A DNA stretch of 64,000 nucleotides from Vreelandella nigrificans (GCF_002374315.1 NZ_NWUX01000008.1:120687-184686), one strand, 5' to 3'; shown: positions 9,043 through 19,534, counted from the stretch's first letter. Notes: generated by a model not told the origin, from the letters alone. Made by a program: numbers and translations.

Positions 9043-9554
9043 GCCGAGGGCTCCTCAGTTAGAGACTGGCCACGCAGTATCGCTACCGCCTTTAACATCT
9101 CCGCAACGACCTGTAGCGCGAGTAAGGCAAACCCAACAAACCAAACCGTTAAAATCGGCCAGACAATAGGGTTCCAAGCAGAACGGCCTGAGCGCTCATT
9201 GGAGTTGAAGGCTTGCAGGGCGTAATGAAAAAGCTCCCACACCAGCCAGCCTAAAATAGGCAAGAACAGGATATAGCCAATAATACGCAACAGTGCGTTA
9301 GCTTTGGCGCTCAACTGCATCGACACCAAATCTACGCTCACGTGCTGGCCTATGCGCAGTGCATTGGCCATCCCCAGCATGAACATTGCACCCATGACCA
9401 TATAGCTAATTTCAAACGCCCACAGTGTTGGGCGCCCGGCAACATAGCGGCTGAACACTTCCACAACGAGCGCCCCCACTAGAGGAAAAATCAATATCGC
9501 CCCCACCCAGCCAGCCCAACGAGTTAGCGACTCAATCGCTTGAATTAGTTTCAT
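9039..9554 (-). CDS. dctQ: TRAP transporter small permease (DctQ)
   Basis: 171-aa membrane protein with four hydrophobic helices, the DctQ fold that partners DctM. Start set at the ATG at 9554; an in-frame GTG 21 bp upstream is less likely to be used. Key segment: SRYVAGRPTLWAFEISYMV, where the second helix begins. It follows dctP after an 92-bp spacer that contains a strong hairpin, and it overlaps dctM by 4 bp. Confidence 0.9.
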   Translation of the reverse strand: MKLIQAIESLTRWAGWVGAILIFPLVGALVVEVFSRYVAGRPTLWAFEISYMVMGAMFMLGMANALRIGQHVSVDLVSMQLSAKANALLRIIGYILFLPILGWLVWELFHYALQAFNSNERSGRSAWNPIVWPILTVWFVGFALLALQVVAEMLKAVAILRGQSLTEEPSA

Positions 9555-9598
9555 GATGGCTACTCTTAGAAACACGTCATAAAAGAGAGGCTTAAACG

Positions 9599-9631
9599 CA
9601 TGAAAGAGAGATCAAGGACCTCTCTTTCATG
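9599..9631 (-). promoter_or_regulatory. Intercistronic hairpin between dctP and dctQ
   Basis: Perfect 12-bp arms CATGAAAGAGAG / CTCTCTTTCATG with a 9-nt loop, 15 bp after the dctP stop. No poly-T follows on the minus strand. Such stem-loops between a binding-protein gene and its permease genes commonly protect the upstream mRNA and give excess binding protein; this function is inferred. Confidence 0.65.
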
Positions 9632-9646
9632 GCATTGATGGCTCGG

Positions 9647-10708
9647 TTAGCGGCCCATGCTGCCAATTGGCAGGCGATACTGCGGCCAAACGCTCATGGT
9701 GTCTTTAAAGTCACGCTGAGACTCAATGACGCGAGCAAACCACTCATTTTCAGCGGCATACTCATCTTCCCACTTGACGGTCTCTTCATAAATGGTATCG
9801 ATAAAGGACTGGTCAAGATGAACAATTTCATTGGGACCATCAACCAACGCTTGATAGGCAGCTAAATCAGCAAAAGAACTGGCCAGCCAGGTTTCAAACA
9901 CAGTGAGCTTACCGGCTAAACGCAGCATGTCTTGTTCATCTTCACTTAGCCCATCCCAGGTTTTTTCATTCACTTGGCACTCAAGAAAACCGCCTGACTG
10001 ATGTACACCAGGAATAATCACGTATTGGGCCACTTCCTGGAAACCGGTGGGTTGGTTCATTTCAGGGCTACCCCACTCTGCCGCATCAATGACACCACGC
10101 TCTAGCGCGCTGTAAATGTCACCCCCCGCCATTACCACCGTGGATGCACCAAGCCGGGAGGCTAATTCAGACCATGCGCCGGAGGTACGTAAGCGTAACC
10201 CCTGGAAGTCCTCTAAGGTTTCTACACGCTTATTAGAGTGTAGGAAAATTTCAGTGCCTAAAATCGCACATGGGAATGCCACGACATCGAATACATCACG
10301 GCGATACTCTTCATATAGCTCAACGCCGCCACCTTCGTACATCCACAGCATGAACTCTTCAGGCGTCAAGCCGCTTGAGTGGCCCGCAAGCAGCGCAGTA
10401 GTCGGGTCAGTGCCATAGTCATAGTTGATATAGTTATGACTAATTTGAGCAACGCCTGATTTCACGGTATTGGTAACACGTAATGCACTGCCCAATGTGC
10501 CGCCAGGATAGATTTCAATAGCGATGTTGCCATTGGAAAGCTCACTAACGCGATCAGCGAACATTTGCGCATCACGTTCAAGCCAAGGGCCCCCGCTCCA
10601 TGGGGTGGCCATGCGCCAGTTTTTTTCAGCGGCTTCCGCAACCGCTGAACCTGCTGTCAAAACGGTGCACAAACCCACAGCAACAGCAATTTTGTTCATT
10701 TTATACAT
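9647..10708 (-). CDS. dctP: TRAP transporter periplasmic binding protein (DctP), TakP-like
   Basis: 353-aa secreted protein: signal peptide (about 24 residues, ending AVA), then a DctP domain. Landmarks are WRMATPWSGG at the mature start, the conserved arginine of the carboxylate clamp in QGLRLRTSG (about 170-178), and AAEWGSPEMN (about 210-219). The AAEW motif resembles TakP-type proteins that bind alpha-keto or other small carboxylates, so an organic acid is the likely ligand; this is inference. GAGGAAA precedes the ATG at 10708. First gene of the dctPQM operon. Confidence 0.9.
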   Translation of the reverse strand: MYKMNKIAVAVGLCTVLTAGSAVAEAAEKNWRMATPWSGGPWLERDAQMFADRVSELSNGNIAIEIYPGGTLGSALRVTNTVKSGVAQISHNYINYDYGTDPTTALLAGHSSGLTPEEFMLWMYEGGGVELYEEYRRDVFDVVAFPCAILGTEIFLHSNKRVETLEDFQGLRLRTSGAWSELASRLGASTVVMAGGDIYSALERGVIDAAEWGSPEMNQPTGFQEVAQYVIIPGVHQSGGFLECQVNEKTWDGLSEDEQDMLRLAGKLTVFETWLASSFADLAAYQALVDGPNEIVHLDQSFIDTIYEETVKWEDEYAAENEWFARVIESQRDFKDTMSVWPQYRLPIGSMGR

Positions 10709-10860
10709 GGTAGTTTCCTCTTGAAGGGAGCTTAAGCAAGTTAAGCGTTGGGCTTTATATTTTGGTTTTCGCCAACGTGACGCTTTGACATTACCACCTT
10801 CGCAGCTGCAGCATTTGGCCCAAACTAAGCAAAACTGTGCTGAATCTCAGATATGAGCCA

Positions 10861-10900
10861 TTAAAAAACCCCCATGGCTTTTCAGCGATGGGGGTTTTCG
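10861..10900 (-). terminator. Rho-independent terminator of the outer-membrane barrel gene
   Basis: Stem AACCCCCAT / ATGGGGGTT (10867-10875 with 10888-10896) followed on the minus strand by a run of T. It lies about 30 bp after the stop codon at 10929. The remaining 10709-10860 spacer presumably carries the dctP promoter; I see no gene there. Confidence 0.85.
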
Positions 10901-10928
10901 TTGCTCGATCTTACATCACGTCATGAAA

Positions 10929-11438
10929 TTAGAACCGATAGCGCAAACCGACACTGGCAGCGTCGAAGGTGTACGCAGACTTGTCCAGATAACGCATATA
11001 ATCTGCGCCTAGTGACAGATTAGGTGCCACATCAAACTCTGCGCCTGCGCCGTAAGAGAAGCCGCTTTCACGGTCACGGTCAAAATCCACTTCTGTGAAG
11101 CCCGCCAAACCATACAAACGTACTTCTGGTGCAATTGGGATAATACCCTTGGCATATGCCCCAACTAGATAATCTAGCTCTACATCACCATCAGAGCCGC
11201 CAGTACCTAAATGCCCTTCAAGGGCAAAGAATTCATTAAACTGCGCACCACCGCGAAGTCGCAGACCGACGTCATCGCGGGAAGAGCCGCGGTCTGGGTC
11301 TAAGTTCCAGAACATGGCATCGCCGCCCACATATCCCTGTGGGTATTGAAAGGATTGTTGCGCTTGAGCCGATGCCGCGAAAGCACCAGCACCAGCCAAA
11401 AGCGCTGCGGAGGTGAGTGATAATACGGTCATCTTCAT
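10929..11438 (-). CDS. Outer-membrane beta-barrel protein (YfaZ/OmpA-barrel-like)
   Basis: 169-aa secreted protein: signal peptide MKMTVLSLTSAALLAGAG ending near AQA, then alternating beta strands rich in Gly, Asp and Tyr, closing with SVGLRYRF, a C-terminal aromatic that marks BamA-inserted barrels. About eight strands are expected. The ATG at 11438 is chosen since GAGG stands before it and it starts a clean signal peptide; the longer frame to 11531 has none. Function unknown; acid-rich loops suit a halophile surface. Confidence 0.8.
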   Translation of the reverse strand: MKMTVLSLTSAALLAGAGAFAASAQAQQSFQYPQGYVGGDAMFWNLDPDRGSSRDDVGLRLRGGAQFNEFFALEGHLGTGGSDGDVELDYLVGAYAKGIIPIAPEVRLYGLAGFTEVDFDRDRESGFSYGAGAEFDVAPNLSLGADYMRYLDKSAYTFDAASVGLRYRF

Positions 11439-11555
11439 AATTTTAACCTCAGTTAAAAAACAGTGTTTCCTTACGCTTTTTAAGTGTGGCTCAACTCTAT
11501 GGAGAACGCAATCCGTCAACCCCATTTGCATGTAATTTCCTTTTTCCTCCCTGGT

Positions 11556-12476
11556 TTACCGGCCTTTAGAAAGGCTGAGCACGACAATGCCGCTAACGAC
11601 CACTGCCCCGCCAACCAATTGGCTAGGGCTAAGCATTTGTCCTAGCACGATATATCCAAGCAGTAAGGAAGCGACCGGTTCAAAATTCATGACCGGTGCA
11701 TTACGTGCCATATCCAGGCGGGGCACAAAAATAAACAGTATTGAAAACCCACTGCCATACAGGACAGCCAGTAGCGTTAGCCCTATCCAGCCTGTGCTAT
11801 TTTCCGGCAGGCTCATTCCTCCTGGCACCGCGCCAAGCAGGCCACCAACAATCATGGCGATAAACACAGTTTGCATGGTCAACAAGCTACGTAGCGTGCT
11901 GCCAACACCAGCCAGGCGGTGCTCAGTGATCCACAATGCACAGGCAAACGCGAAGGCCGCACTTAACCCAAAGCCAATCCCCGCTAACCACTCTGGCCCC
12001 ATAGCATCTGCATTGGCCACCCAGCTGGGAATGTCGAGCACAACCAATAGCCCAATTAAAATAGTACCCATAATCAAGCAGCTACGCAGCGAAGGTCGGG
12101 ACCCGCCCAGTGCCCAGCTTAGCAGTGCCAGTTGGATGGGGAAGGTGTTAACCAACAGTAGCGCAATAACCACCGGCAACCGTGCTACTGCCGAATAGAG
12201 GCTTACGCTTTGAATTGCGATCAGCAGCCCCACCGCAAGCTGCCATGGCCATGTACCAGATGGCAACCACAAACGTTTTTTCTGGACCACCACCAGCGTT
12301 AGCAAAATCAAACAAGCGACACCAGAGCGCATTAGCACCGCTAACAGCAAGCCGGCGCCGTTATCAAACGCCAAACGTGCAGATACATGGTTAGCCGCAA
12401 ACATGGTAGCGACAGCGACCATCAGCAAAATAGCAAGATGGCGAGGCAGTAGCAGAGGGGACGATGTGGAAGACAT
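11556..12476 (-). CDS. EamA/DMT-superfamily permease
   Basis: 306-aa inner-membrane protein with ten hydrophobic helices in two EamA repeats (roughly 12-140 and 155-300). Signatures include the end of helix 1, NHVSARLAFDNGAG, and PVMNFEPVASLLLGY in the second repeat. DMT permeases export or import amino acids, nucleosides or other metabolites; no substrate can be assigned. The frame continues 34 codons upstream, but MSSTSSPLLLPRH at 12476 is the more plausible start; no strong ribosome site helps. Divergent from ackA. Confidence 0.82.
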   Translation of the reverse strand: MSSTSSPLLLPRHLAILLMVAVATMFAANHVSARLAFDNGAGLLLAVLMRSGVACLILLTLVVVQKKRLWLPSGTWPWQLAVGLLIAIQSVSLYSAVARLPVVIALLLVNTFPIQLALLSWALGGSRPSLRSCLIMGTILIGLLVVLDIPSWVANADAMGPEWLAGIGFGLSAAFAFACALWITEHRLAGVGSTLRSLLTMQTVFIAMIVGGLLGAVPGGMSLPENSTGWIGLTLLAVLYGSGFSILFIFVPRLDMARNAPVMNFEPVASLLLGYIVLGQMLSPSQLVGGAVVVSGIVVLSLSKGR

Positions 12477-12631
12477 AAGTGCAAAATAGCTCGCTGTAGC
12501 TAGAGTATGAAACCAGGATGCCGATATTTTATGTAGAAGGCTAACGAAATACCGCGTTAATATCATGCGGCGCAGCATGTTAAACTAAGGTCTAACCCCA
12601 TTTCTATACTAACTACTTTACAAAGGTTGTT

Positions 12632-13816
12632 ATGAACGCACCGGTGCTGGTCATTAACTGTGGCTCGTCTTCTATTAAATATGCGTTGATCGATTCAGAC
12701 CCTCAGGCACCACGTTTAGCCGGCTTAGCTGAACGCTTGGGGAGCAGCGAAGCCCGTTTAAAAGGTAAAAACAGTGCTGGCGAAAGCTTTATCCAGCAAC
12801 TGCCCGACGCTGATCACTCTGAAGCGCTAAGCGCCATACTTAAGTGCTTAGAAGGTCGAGTGCCCGGCGCCGTTGGTCACCGGATTGTTCACGGCGGCGA
12901 ACACTTCACCCAAGCAGCTTTAATCGATGACAGCGTGGTCGCTGCTATCGAGTCAACATCTGCACTTGCGCCACTACACAACCCAGCTAACCTTGCAGGC
13001 ATCGCTGCCACTAAAAAAGTGTTTCCAGAGCTGCCCCAAGTGGCCGTGTTTGATACCGCTTTCCACCAAACACTGCCGCCACGCGCCTATCGTTATGCAT
13101 TGCCAGAAGCGTTGTATACCGAGCATGGTATCCGACGCTACGGCTTTCACGGCACCAGTCATGCCTTCGTAAGCCAGCGCGCCGGAGAGTTGAGCAACCG
13201 TGGAGCCGGTGGCTGGCTAACCGCGCATTTAGGCAATGGTTGTTCCACTAGCGCGGTTTGGAGTAACCAAAGCCTGGATACCAGCATGGGCCTTACCCCG
13301 CTGGAAGGCTTGGTAATGGGCACACGCAGTGGTGATGTTGACCCAGGACTGCACGCGCACCTGCATCGCCAGCTAGGCTGGTCATTGGATGAAATCGACA
13401 ATGCGCTCAACACTCAGAGCGGGTTACTGGGACTTTCTGGCCTCACCAATGATATGCGCGAAGTGGAAGAACAAGCACTTGAAGGCCATCCTGGCGCCAA
13501 GCTGGCGCTAGGCGTGTTCTGTTACCGTATTGCCAAATCGCTGGCCGCACTCTCCTGCGCGCTGCCTAAACTCGATGGCGTTATCTTTACTGGCGGTATT
13601 GGCGAAAACTCACCGATCGTACGTAGCGAAGTACTTTCCCTACTGCCTCACTTCGGTTTCAGCATAGATAAAGCGGCTAACGAAACCACAATACGAGGCA
13701 AAGAGGGCAAATTAGATAGCGTCGGCCATGGCGGGCCGGAAGTGTGGGTGATTCCCACCGACGAAGAGGGCCGTATCGCCATGGAAACCCGCCTCTGTGT
13801 GGAGAGCCCTGAATGA
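12632..13816 (+). CDS. ackA: Acetate kinase
   Basis: Converts acetate and ATP to acetyl phosphate and ADP, reversibly; with Pta it links acetate to acetyl-CoA and overflow metabolism. The 394-aa protein shows all ASKHA-fold motifs: NCGSSSIKY at the N-terminus, [24 protein letters not shown], and [10 protein letters not shown] near residue 325. Length normal. It overlaps pta by 4 bp (ATGA), so the two are translationally coupled. The 155-bp gap to the divergent EamA gene holds the promoter. Confidence 0.97.
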   Translation: MNAPVLVINCGSSSIKYALIDSDPQAPRLAGLAERLGSSEARLKGKNSAGESFIQQLPDADHSEALSAILKCLEGRVPGAVGHRIVHGGEHFTQAALIDDSVVAAIESTSALAPLHNPANLAGIAATKKVFPELPQVAVFDTAFHQTLPPRAYRYALPEALYTEHGIRRYGFHGTSHAFVSQRAGELSNRGAGGWLTAHLGNGCSTSAVWSNQSLDTSMGLTPLEGLVMGTRSGDVDPGLHAHLHRQLGWSLDEIDNALNTQSGLLGLSGLTNDMREVEEQALEGHPGAKLALGVFCYRIAKSLAALSCALPKLDGVIFTGGIGENSPIVRSEVLSLLPHFGFSIDKAANETTIRGKEGKLDSVGHGGPEVWVIPTDEEGRIAMETRLCVESPE

Positions 13817-15996
13817 ACAGCCCCTCCGAGCAACCCCAAGCCATTTTACTCGTGCCTACCAGCATGGGTGTGGGGCTCACCTCAGCTTGCCTGGGCTTAA
13901 TTCAAGCCCTGGATACCATTGGCCTAAAAGCCGGTTTTTTAAAGCCGTTTATGCAGAATGAGCTAAACGGCCCTGGGCTTGATCGCTCAACGGCACTGGT
14001 ATCACGCACCTTGAATCAACGCCCACCATCGCCTATTTCCCAGGCGAGACTTGAACGCTTACTGCGTGATGATCAAGCCGATGAACTGATGGAAAACGTG
14101 GTCGAACTTTACGACCAAGTGGCCCAGCAGTCTTATCGTGACGGCAGCGCACTGGACTTAATCGTGGTTGAAGGCGTAGTGCCAACCCAGCACACCACTT
14201 ACGCCCCCCAAACCAACGCGCAGCTGGCGGATGCACTTAACGCGCGTATTATTTTAGTCGGTACTGGCGACCTCCTCGAGCCACAACGGCTTGCCGAAGA
14301 GCTGGATATGCACGCACGCAGCTTCGGAGGTGTGAGTTCTAGCCGCACACTGGGCGGCATTTTAATGCGCATGAAGAATCTGCCTTATGGGCAGGAAGAC
14401 GACCTTTCAGCAGCACCTGGCACCATTAAGCCTCAGTTGGAAGAGTCTGTTTTAAACGAACTGCGCCGTTACTCCCCTGCTTTGGCCACCGACCGTTTCC
14501 ACCTGATTGGCGTAGTGCCCTACAGCAAAACACTCAGCGCTCCTCGCACCTTAGATGTAGCTCGTGCCCTAAACGCCAAGCTGCTAAACGAAGGCGAAGC
14601 GGTCAGCCGACGGGTACTCTCTACTAGCCTATGCGCTCGTAGCGCGGCCAATGCGCTACATATCTTCACGCCGGGCAGCCTAGTGGTAGCCTCAGGTGAT
14701 CGTGACGATGTGATGCTGGCAGCTGCCTTAGCAACAATGAACGGCACTCAACTGGCGGGCGTGTTGTTGACCAACGGCTTCCTGCCGAACGACAACATGA
14801 TTGAAATGTGCCGTCCTGCACTCAAAACCGGCCTACCGGTATTGGCAGTGGAAACCGACAGCTTGACCACGGCGCAGAATCTCAGCCAACTGAGTAGTGA
14901 AATCCCCATGGACGACTTCGAACGTGCCGAGCAGGTAGCACGTTATGTGGCCGCCCACCTTGATTTAGAGTGGCTGAAGGCCAAGCTCAATCTAGGTTAC
15001 ACCCGACGCCTTTCACCGTCAGCCTTCCGCCATCAACTGGTTAAGCTCGCTTTGCAGGCTAAAAAACGCATTGTGCTACCCGAAGGTGACGAGCCACGCA
15101 CTATTGAAGCAGCAATTATCTGCCAGCGGCGCGGTATTGCGGACTGCGTCCTACTAGGCAAACGCGACGATATTGAAAGCGTTGCCCACCACCGAGGCCT
15201 TACGCTTCCCGAGACATTGACAATCATCGACCCTGAGAGCACCCGTGCTAACTATATTGGCCCCATGGTTGAGCGCCGTCGCGGAAAACTTAATGAGCTA
15301 ACTGCCGAAGCCCAGCTTCAGGATAATGTAGTGCTTGGCACCATGATGCTGCAGTTAGATGAAGTCGACGGCTTAGTCTCTGGTGCAGTGCATACCACTG
15401 CCAATACGGTGCGCCCTGCTTTCCAACTGATTAAAACCGCTCCTGAATATAATCAGGTCTCATCCATCTTCTTTATGCTGCTGCCAGAGCAAGTAGTGGT
15501 CTACGGTGACTGCGCGGTTAACCCCGACCCAGATGCCGAAACTCTGGCCGAAATTGCCCTACAAAGTGCTCGTTCGGCAGAAGCCTTTGGCATTGAACCT
15601 CGGGTTGCGATGATCAGCTACTCCACTGGCGATTCCGGCACCGGTGCCGACGTAGATAAAGTGCGCGAAGCAACCCGTATTGCTAAAGAGCGCGCGCCGC
15701 ATCTCGCCATCGACGGCCCACTACAATACGACGCTGCCGCAATTGAGAGTGTTGGTAAGCAGAAAGCCCCTGACTCACCGGTCGCCGGCCGCGCCACTGT
15801 CTTCGTTTTCCCCGACTTGAATACCGGCAACACCACTTACAAAGCCGTACAGCGTAGTGCCCGGGTGGTTAGCGTTGGCCCGATGCTTCAAGGGCTAAAT
15901 AAGCCAGTGAACGATCTTTCCCGTGGTGCGCTAGTGGATGATATCGTCTACACCATCGCGTTGACTGCCATTCAGGCCAGCCAGCGGGAAAGCTAG
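13813..15996 (+). CDS. pta: Phosphate acetyltransferase, long form
   Basis: Interconverts acetyl-CoA and acetyl phosphate. The 727-aa length is the long enterobacterial type: an N-terminal P-loop-like/dethiobiotin-synthetase-like domain (about 1-200), a middle DRTGG domain (about 220-340), and a C-terminal PTA_PTB catalytic domain (about 400-725) with [31 protein letters not shown] and the late [16 protein letters not shown]. The N-terminal domains regulate the enzyme in known relatives. A terminator follows 45 bp downstream. Confidence 0.97.
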   Translation: MNSPSEQPQAILLVPTSMGVGLTSACLGLIQALDTIGLKAGFLKPFMQNELNGPGLDRSTALVSRTLNQRPPSPISQARLERLLRDDQADELMENVVELYDQVAQQSYRDGSALDLIVVEGVVPTQHTTYAPQTNAQLADALNARIILVGTGDLLEPQRLAEELDMHARSFGGVSSSRTLGGILMRMKNLPYGQEDDLSAAPGTIKPQLEESVLNELRRYSPALATDRFHLIGVVPYSKTLSAPRTLDVARALNAKLLNEGEAVSRRVLSTSLCARSAANALHIFTPGSLVVASGDRDDVMLAAALATMNGTQLAGVLLTNGFLPNDNMIEMCRPALKTGLPVLAVETDSLTTAQNLSQLSSEIPMDDFERAEQVARYVAAHLDLEWLKAKLNLGYTRRLSPSAFRHQLVKLALQAKKRIVLPEGDEPRTIEAAIICQRRGIADCVLLGKRDDIESVAHHRGLTLPETLTIIDPESTRANYIGPMVERRRGKLNELTAEAQLQDNVVLGTMMLQLDEVDGLVSGAVHTTANTVRPAFQLIKTAPEYNQVSSIFFMLLPEQVVVYGDCAVNPDPDAETLAEIALQSARSAEAFGIEPRVAMISYSTGDSGTGADVDKVREATRIAKERAPHLAIDGPLQYDAAAIESVGKQKAPDSPVAGRATVFVFPDLNTGNTTYKAVQRSARVVSVGPMLQGLNKPVNDLSRGALVDDIVYTIALTAIQASQRES

Positions 15997-16041
15997 GCAA
16001 CCAAACGTAGCGGTCTGCACGTACAGCACGACGTTACGTTC

Positions 16042-16096
16042 CCAAGGTTGGCTCTTTAGACTGCTCCAGCATATGAAGGCCAGCCTTGGTTTTATC
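16042..16096 (+). terminator. Terminator of ackA-pta
   Basis: Arms CCAAGG-T-TGGC (16042-16052) and GCCA-G-CCTTGG (16079-16089) form a stem with one mismatch over a long loop, followed by TTTTATCTT. Location 45 bp past the pta stop. Confidence 0.7.
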
Positions 16097-16104
16097 TTAC
16101 TGAC

Positions 16105-16118
16105 ACACGCTAGCGTGT
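16105..16118. terminator. Short palindrome at the 3' end of the glyA operon
   Basis: Perfect 14-bp palindrome ACACGCTAGCGTGT, 10 bp beyond the SHMT stop. It has little loop and no T-run, so a terminator role for the minus-strand operon is weak. Confidence 0.35.
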
Positions 16119-16128
16119 ATTGACTAGT

Positions 16129-17424
16129 TTATCGGTATACCGGGTGGCGACGGCACAATTCCACCACTTGCTCCCGCACCCTACTTGCCACTTCTGCGCT
16201 GGCACCCAGCTCTAGTGCATCTAATACGTCGCATAGCCAACCTGCCAGTTGCTCGCACTCCACGATCCCGAAACCACGGGTGGTAACGGCCGGAGTGCCA
16301 ATACGTATCCCTGATGTCACAAAGGGCGAACGAGGGTCATTCGGTACTGAGTTTTTGTTTGCTGTGATGTAAGCGTTGCTCAGCGCCGTATCCGCATCCT
16401 TACCGGTATAGGGTTTGTCCGATAGGTCGATCAGCATCATGTGGTTATCAGTCCCACCAGACACGATCTTATAGCCACGCTGTTGCAGTACAGCAGCCAT
16501 GGTTCGGGCGTTAGCTACTACCTGCTTCTGGTAGGTTCTGAACTCCGGCAGCAGCGCTTCCTTGAAGGCAACTGCTTTGGCAGCAATGATGTGCATCAGC
16601 GGACCGCCCTGGATACCGGGAAATACGGCTGAGTTAAGCTTTTTGTAGAAGTCTTCGCCTTGCCCCTTCGCCAGGATGATACCGCCACGCGGACCACGCA
16701 AGGTTTTGTGAGTGGTGCTGGTCACCACATGGGCGTGAGGCAGAGGATTAGGATACTCACCCGCCGCGACCAAGCCGGCCACATGGGCCATATCCACCCA
16801 AAAAATCGCTCCCACCTTATCGGCGATGGCACGCATGCGCGCCCAATCCTTGCGACGTGAGTAGGCAGAAAAGCCGCCAATCAACATTTTTGGACGGGTT
16901 TCTAATGCAATGCGCTCCATCTCTTCGTAGTTGATCAGCCCGGTCTCGGGGTCAAGGCCATAGGGCACAATATTGTAATGACGCCCAGAGAAGTTGGACG
17001 GATTACCATGGGTAAGGTGGCCACCCTGGGCCAGGTTCATGCCCATCACGGTATCGCCGGGGTTAGTCAACGCCAGAAACACCGCTGCATTGGCCTGTGC
17101 GCCAGCATGGGGCTGGACGTTAGCATAGTCACAATCGAATAATGCCTTCACCCGCTCAGTGGCAAGTCTCTCTGCCACGTCCACGTTCTCACAACCGCTA
17201 TAGTAGCGTTTACCAGGATAGCCTTCGGCATACTTATTGGTGAACACCGAGTTCTGGATAGCCATCACCAGCGGGCTGGCGTAGTTCTCGGAGGCTATCA
17301 GCTCAACATGATCTTCCTGGCGGCGCTCTTCGTCCCTAATAGCCCCCGCTAGCTCAGCGTCAAATTCAGCAAGGGGCATTTCAGCAAAAGGCATTTCAGC
17401 AAGAGCCATAGATGAGTCGTACAT
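16129..17424 (-). CDS. glyA: Serine hydroxymethyltransferase
   Basis: PLP enzyme interconverting serine plus tetrahydrofolate with glycine plus methylene-tetrahydrofolate. The 431-aa sequence has the family hallmarks: [21 protein letters not shown], the serine-binding histidine in [11 protein letters not shown], the PLP lysine in [13 protein letters not shown], and the late [15 protein letters not shown]. The N-terminus has a small internal duplication ([12 protein letters not shown]) from a 15-nt tandem repeat at 17375-17402, unusual for GlyA. It lies 12 bp after a class III aminotransferase gene with yggS upstream, so it may be a specialised copy rather than the housekeeping GlyA. Confidence 0.93.
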   Translation of the reverse strand: MYDSSMALAEMPFAEMPLAEFDAELAGAIRDEERRQEDHVELIASENYASPLVMAIQNSVFTNKYAEGYPGKRYYSGCENVDVAERLATERVKALFDCDYANVQPHAGAQANAAVFLALTNPGDTVMGMNLAQGGHLTHGNPSNFSGRHYNIVPYGLDPETGLINYEEMERIALETRPKMLIGGFSAYSRRKDWARMRAIADKVGAIFWVDMAHVAGLVAAGEYPNPLPHAHVVTSTTHKTLRGPRGGIILAKGQGEDFYKKLNSAVFPGIQGGPLMHIIAAKAVAFKEALLPEFRTYQKQVVANARTMAAVLQQRGYKIVSGGTDNHMMLIDLSDKPYTGKDADTALSNAYITANKNSVPNDPRSPFVTSGIRIGTPAVTTRGFGIVECEQLAGWLCDVLDALELGASAEVASRVREQVVELCRRHPVYR

Positions 17425-17436
17425 GATGATAGGATC

Positions 17437-18645
17437 CTATGATTTGGATGAATGAACTGAGTAGCGAGTTACTGGCGACAGAAGGCGAGATATGCGTACC
17501 ACAATGTCGTCAATCTGTTCTTCGTTACACACCAATGGCGGTAGCAATCGAATAGTGGTATCGCGAGTAACGGTGATCAGTAGGTGCTGTTCATCTAATG
17601 CGCGCCTAACCAGCTCCCCACAGGACTGGTTCAGTTCAATACCGACCATAAGACCCTGGCCTCGAATGGAAATGACGTTTGGATGATCGCTTAGTGCCTC
17701 CTGCAATCCCCCGAGTAACCGCGCGCCCAGCACAGCAGCCCGCTCCTGGAGCTGATCGCGGAACATGATATCGAGCACAGTGCAGGCCACTCGGCAGGCC
17801 AGTGGATTACCGCCGAAGGTCGAGCCATGCTGGCCAGGCGAGAACAAGTCAGCTGCAGCGCCGCGCGCGAGGCAAGCAGCAATAGGAAAACCGTTACCCA
17901 ACGCCTTCGCCAGGGTCATCACATCCGGCGTGATGCCTGCGTGTTGGTGCCCAAACCAAGCGCCTGTACGCCCCAGGCCTGCCTGGATCTCATCCAGCAT
18001 CAACAACCAGCCATACTGGTCACAAAGCGTACGTAACTCACGCAGGTAGTCAGGGCTGGCGACGCGGATACCGCCTTCACCCTGTACCGGCTCTATCAAC
18101 ACAGCCACGATGCCGGGTTCCTGGGCCGCCGCCTGGCGTACCGCCTCAATGTCGTTGTAGGGAACCCTTAGGAAGCTAGGTAGCAGAGGCCCGAAACCGT
18201 GCTGAGCCGCGGGGTTGCCCGTGGCTGCGAGCGTTGCCAGGGTGCGGCCATGAAATGCGTTTTCCATCACCACTATTTTCGGCTGAGCCACTTGCTTGCG
18301 ATGCCCATGCAGCTTGGCCAATTTAAGAGCAGTTTCGTTGGCTTCTGCGCCTGAGTTGCAGAAAAATGCCGTTTCCATGCCCGACATTGTGCACAGCCGC
18401 TCGCCTAGCCGCTCTTGCCAATCGATGCGGAAAACGTTGGAGGTGTGCAACAGCATCCCAGCCTGCTCGGTGATAACGGCAGTAACCTCTGGGTGAGCGT
18501 GGCCTAGGCTAGTGACCGCGACACCTGCGATGGCATCCAGGTATTCCACGCCCTGTTCATCCCAAAGATGCACGCCACTACCGCGTATAAAGGAAACAGG
18601 CTGAGGGGCATAAGCCCGCATCAGGTGGGAAGATGTGTGCGGCAT
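17437..18645 (-). CDS. Class III aminotransferase, acetylornithine-aminotransferase-like
   Basis: 402-aa PLP-dependent aminotransferase of the ArgD/ornithine type. Seen: AIAGVAVTSLGHAHP near residue 38, FCNSGAEANE (PLP phosphate contact, about 98-107), IEPVQGEGG, LMLDEIQAGLGRTG (cofactor Asp), LAKALGNGFP (Schiff-base Lys) and HGSTFGGNPLA. Known relatives act on N-acetylornithine, ornithine or other omega-amines. The ATG at 18645 is picked over a longer frame because AAGGATG precedes it and the upstream frame would enter yggS. It lies between yggS and glyA; whether it serves arginine synthesis or a dedicated pathway cannot be read from sequence. Confidence 0.88.
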   Translation of the reverse strand: MPHTSSHLMRAYAPQPVSFIRGSGVHLWDEQGVEYLDAIAGVAVTSLGHAHPEVTAVITEQAGMLLHTSNVFRIDWQERLGERLCTMSGMETAFFCNSGAEANETALKLAKLHGHRKQVAQPKIVVMENAFHGRTLATLAATGNPAAQHGFGPLLPSFLRVPYNDIEAVRQAAAQEPGIVAVLIEPVQGEGGIRVASPDYLRELRTLCDQYGWLLMLDEIQAGLGRTGAWFGHQHAGITPDVMTLAKALGNGFPIAACLARGAAADLFSPGQHGSTFGGNPLACRVACTVLDIMFRDQLQERAAVLGARLLGGLQEALSDHPNVISIRGQGLMVGIELNQSCGELVRRALDEQHLLITVTRDTTIRLLPPLVCNEEQIDDIVVRISRLLSPVTRYSVHSSKS

Positions 18646-18718
18646 ATATCCATCCTTATATAGTGGGCTCCAGCAAGCTGAGGTCTGCAAAGTAAAATTA
18701 CCAAATGGCAATCGTGTC

Positions 18719-19534
18719 TCATGGCTGCGACACCACTGTGCTGGGCTCGCCTGGCCAGTAATGACTATCTGGCATCGGTCGAGCTCCAAAGATGGCCTGC
18801 CCTACCCGAACCACTGTTGCGCCTTCTTCGATGGCGATCTCGAAATCACCCGACATTCCCATCGATAACTCATCCAATCCAATGTTGGCTGGCGCGCTCT
18901 GCCGCAACTGGTCGCGTAAAGTGCGTAGCAGCACGAAGCACTGACGCACTCGTTCAGCCTCGCTGGAGAACAGTGCAAGTGTCATCAACCCGCGCACACG
19001 CAGCGCCGTGAATGCTGGCAACGCTTGAACAAAGGCTGGCACGTCCTCGGGAGCCAGGCCGTACTTACTGGGTTCTCCCGAGGTATTGACCTGCACGAAT
19101 ACGTCCAGCGAGCGCCCTTCAATTTGCAGGCGGCGGTCCAGAGCTTCGGCTAGGCGCAAGCTGTCTAGCGCTTGAAACTCGCTAGCGAAACGCGCTACCA
19201 GTTTGGCCTTGTTGGTTTGCAGATGACCGATAACCGACCAATGCAGGTCATCCAAATCCTGCATGGCTTCCCATTTGCGAAAAGCCTCCTGAACCTTGTT
19301 TTCACCCAACACTCGGCAGCCCGCTGCATAGGCTAAGCGCAAGCTGGCCTCTGGCTTGGTCTTACTAACCGGCAGCAAGCGCACCGCTGCCGGATCGCGG
19401 TTGGAACGGCGGCAAGCTGTATCGATACGTGCCTGCACCGCAGCCAGGTTGCGCTGGAAGTCTTCCACCGTGGTGGCTTCCGGATAGCGGCCGTGCTGGT
19501 CGTGATGAGTTTGTGTATCGGAGGACTCTGGCAT
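18719..19534 (-). CDS. YggS/PROSC-family PLP-binding protein
   Basis: 271-aa single-domain PLP-binding TIM-barrel protein of the PLP homeostasis family, which has no known enzymatic activity but balances B6 vitamers. The PLP lysine is in LLPVSKTKP (about residue 57); other motifs are GENKVQEA, HWSVIGHLQTNKAK, VFVQVNTSGEPSKYG and LSMGMSGDFEIAIEEGAT with phosphate-binding Ser/Gly. It is about 40 residues longer than usual, with a His/Thr-rich N-terminal extension and a C-terminal tail. AAGGAG precedes the start. Probably first gene of a yggS-aminotransferase-glyA operon facing the MocR gene. Confidence 0.92.
   Translation of the reverse strand: MPESSDTQTHHDQHGRYPEATTVEDFQRNLAAVQARIDTACRRSNRDPAAVRLLPVSKTKPEASLRLAYAAGCRVLGENKVQEAFRKWEAMQDLDDLHWSVIGHLQTNKAKLVARFASEFQALDSLRLAEALDRRLQIEGRSLDVFVQVNTSGEPSKYGLAPEDVPAFVQALPAFTALRVRGLMTLALFSSEAERVRQCFVLLRTLRDQLRQSAPANIGLDELSMGMSGDFEIAIEEGATVVRVGQAIFGARPMPDSHYWPGEPSTVVSQP

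Noticed and set aside
16105..16118. ACACGCTAGCGTGT palindrome as a strong terminator or attachment site
   Set aside because: Almost no loop, no T-run, and no integrase or target-site duplication in the region.
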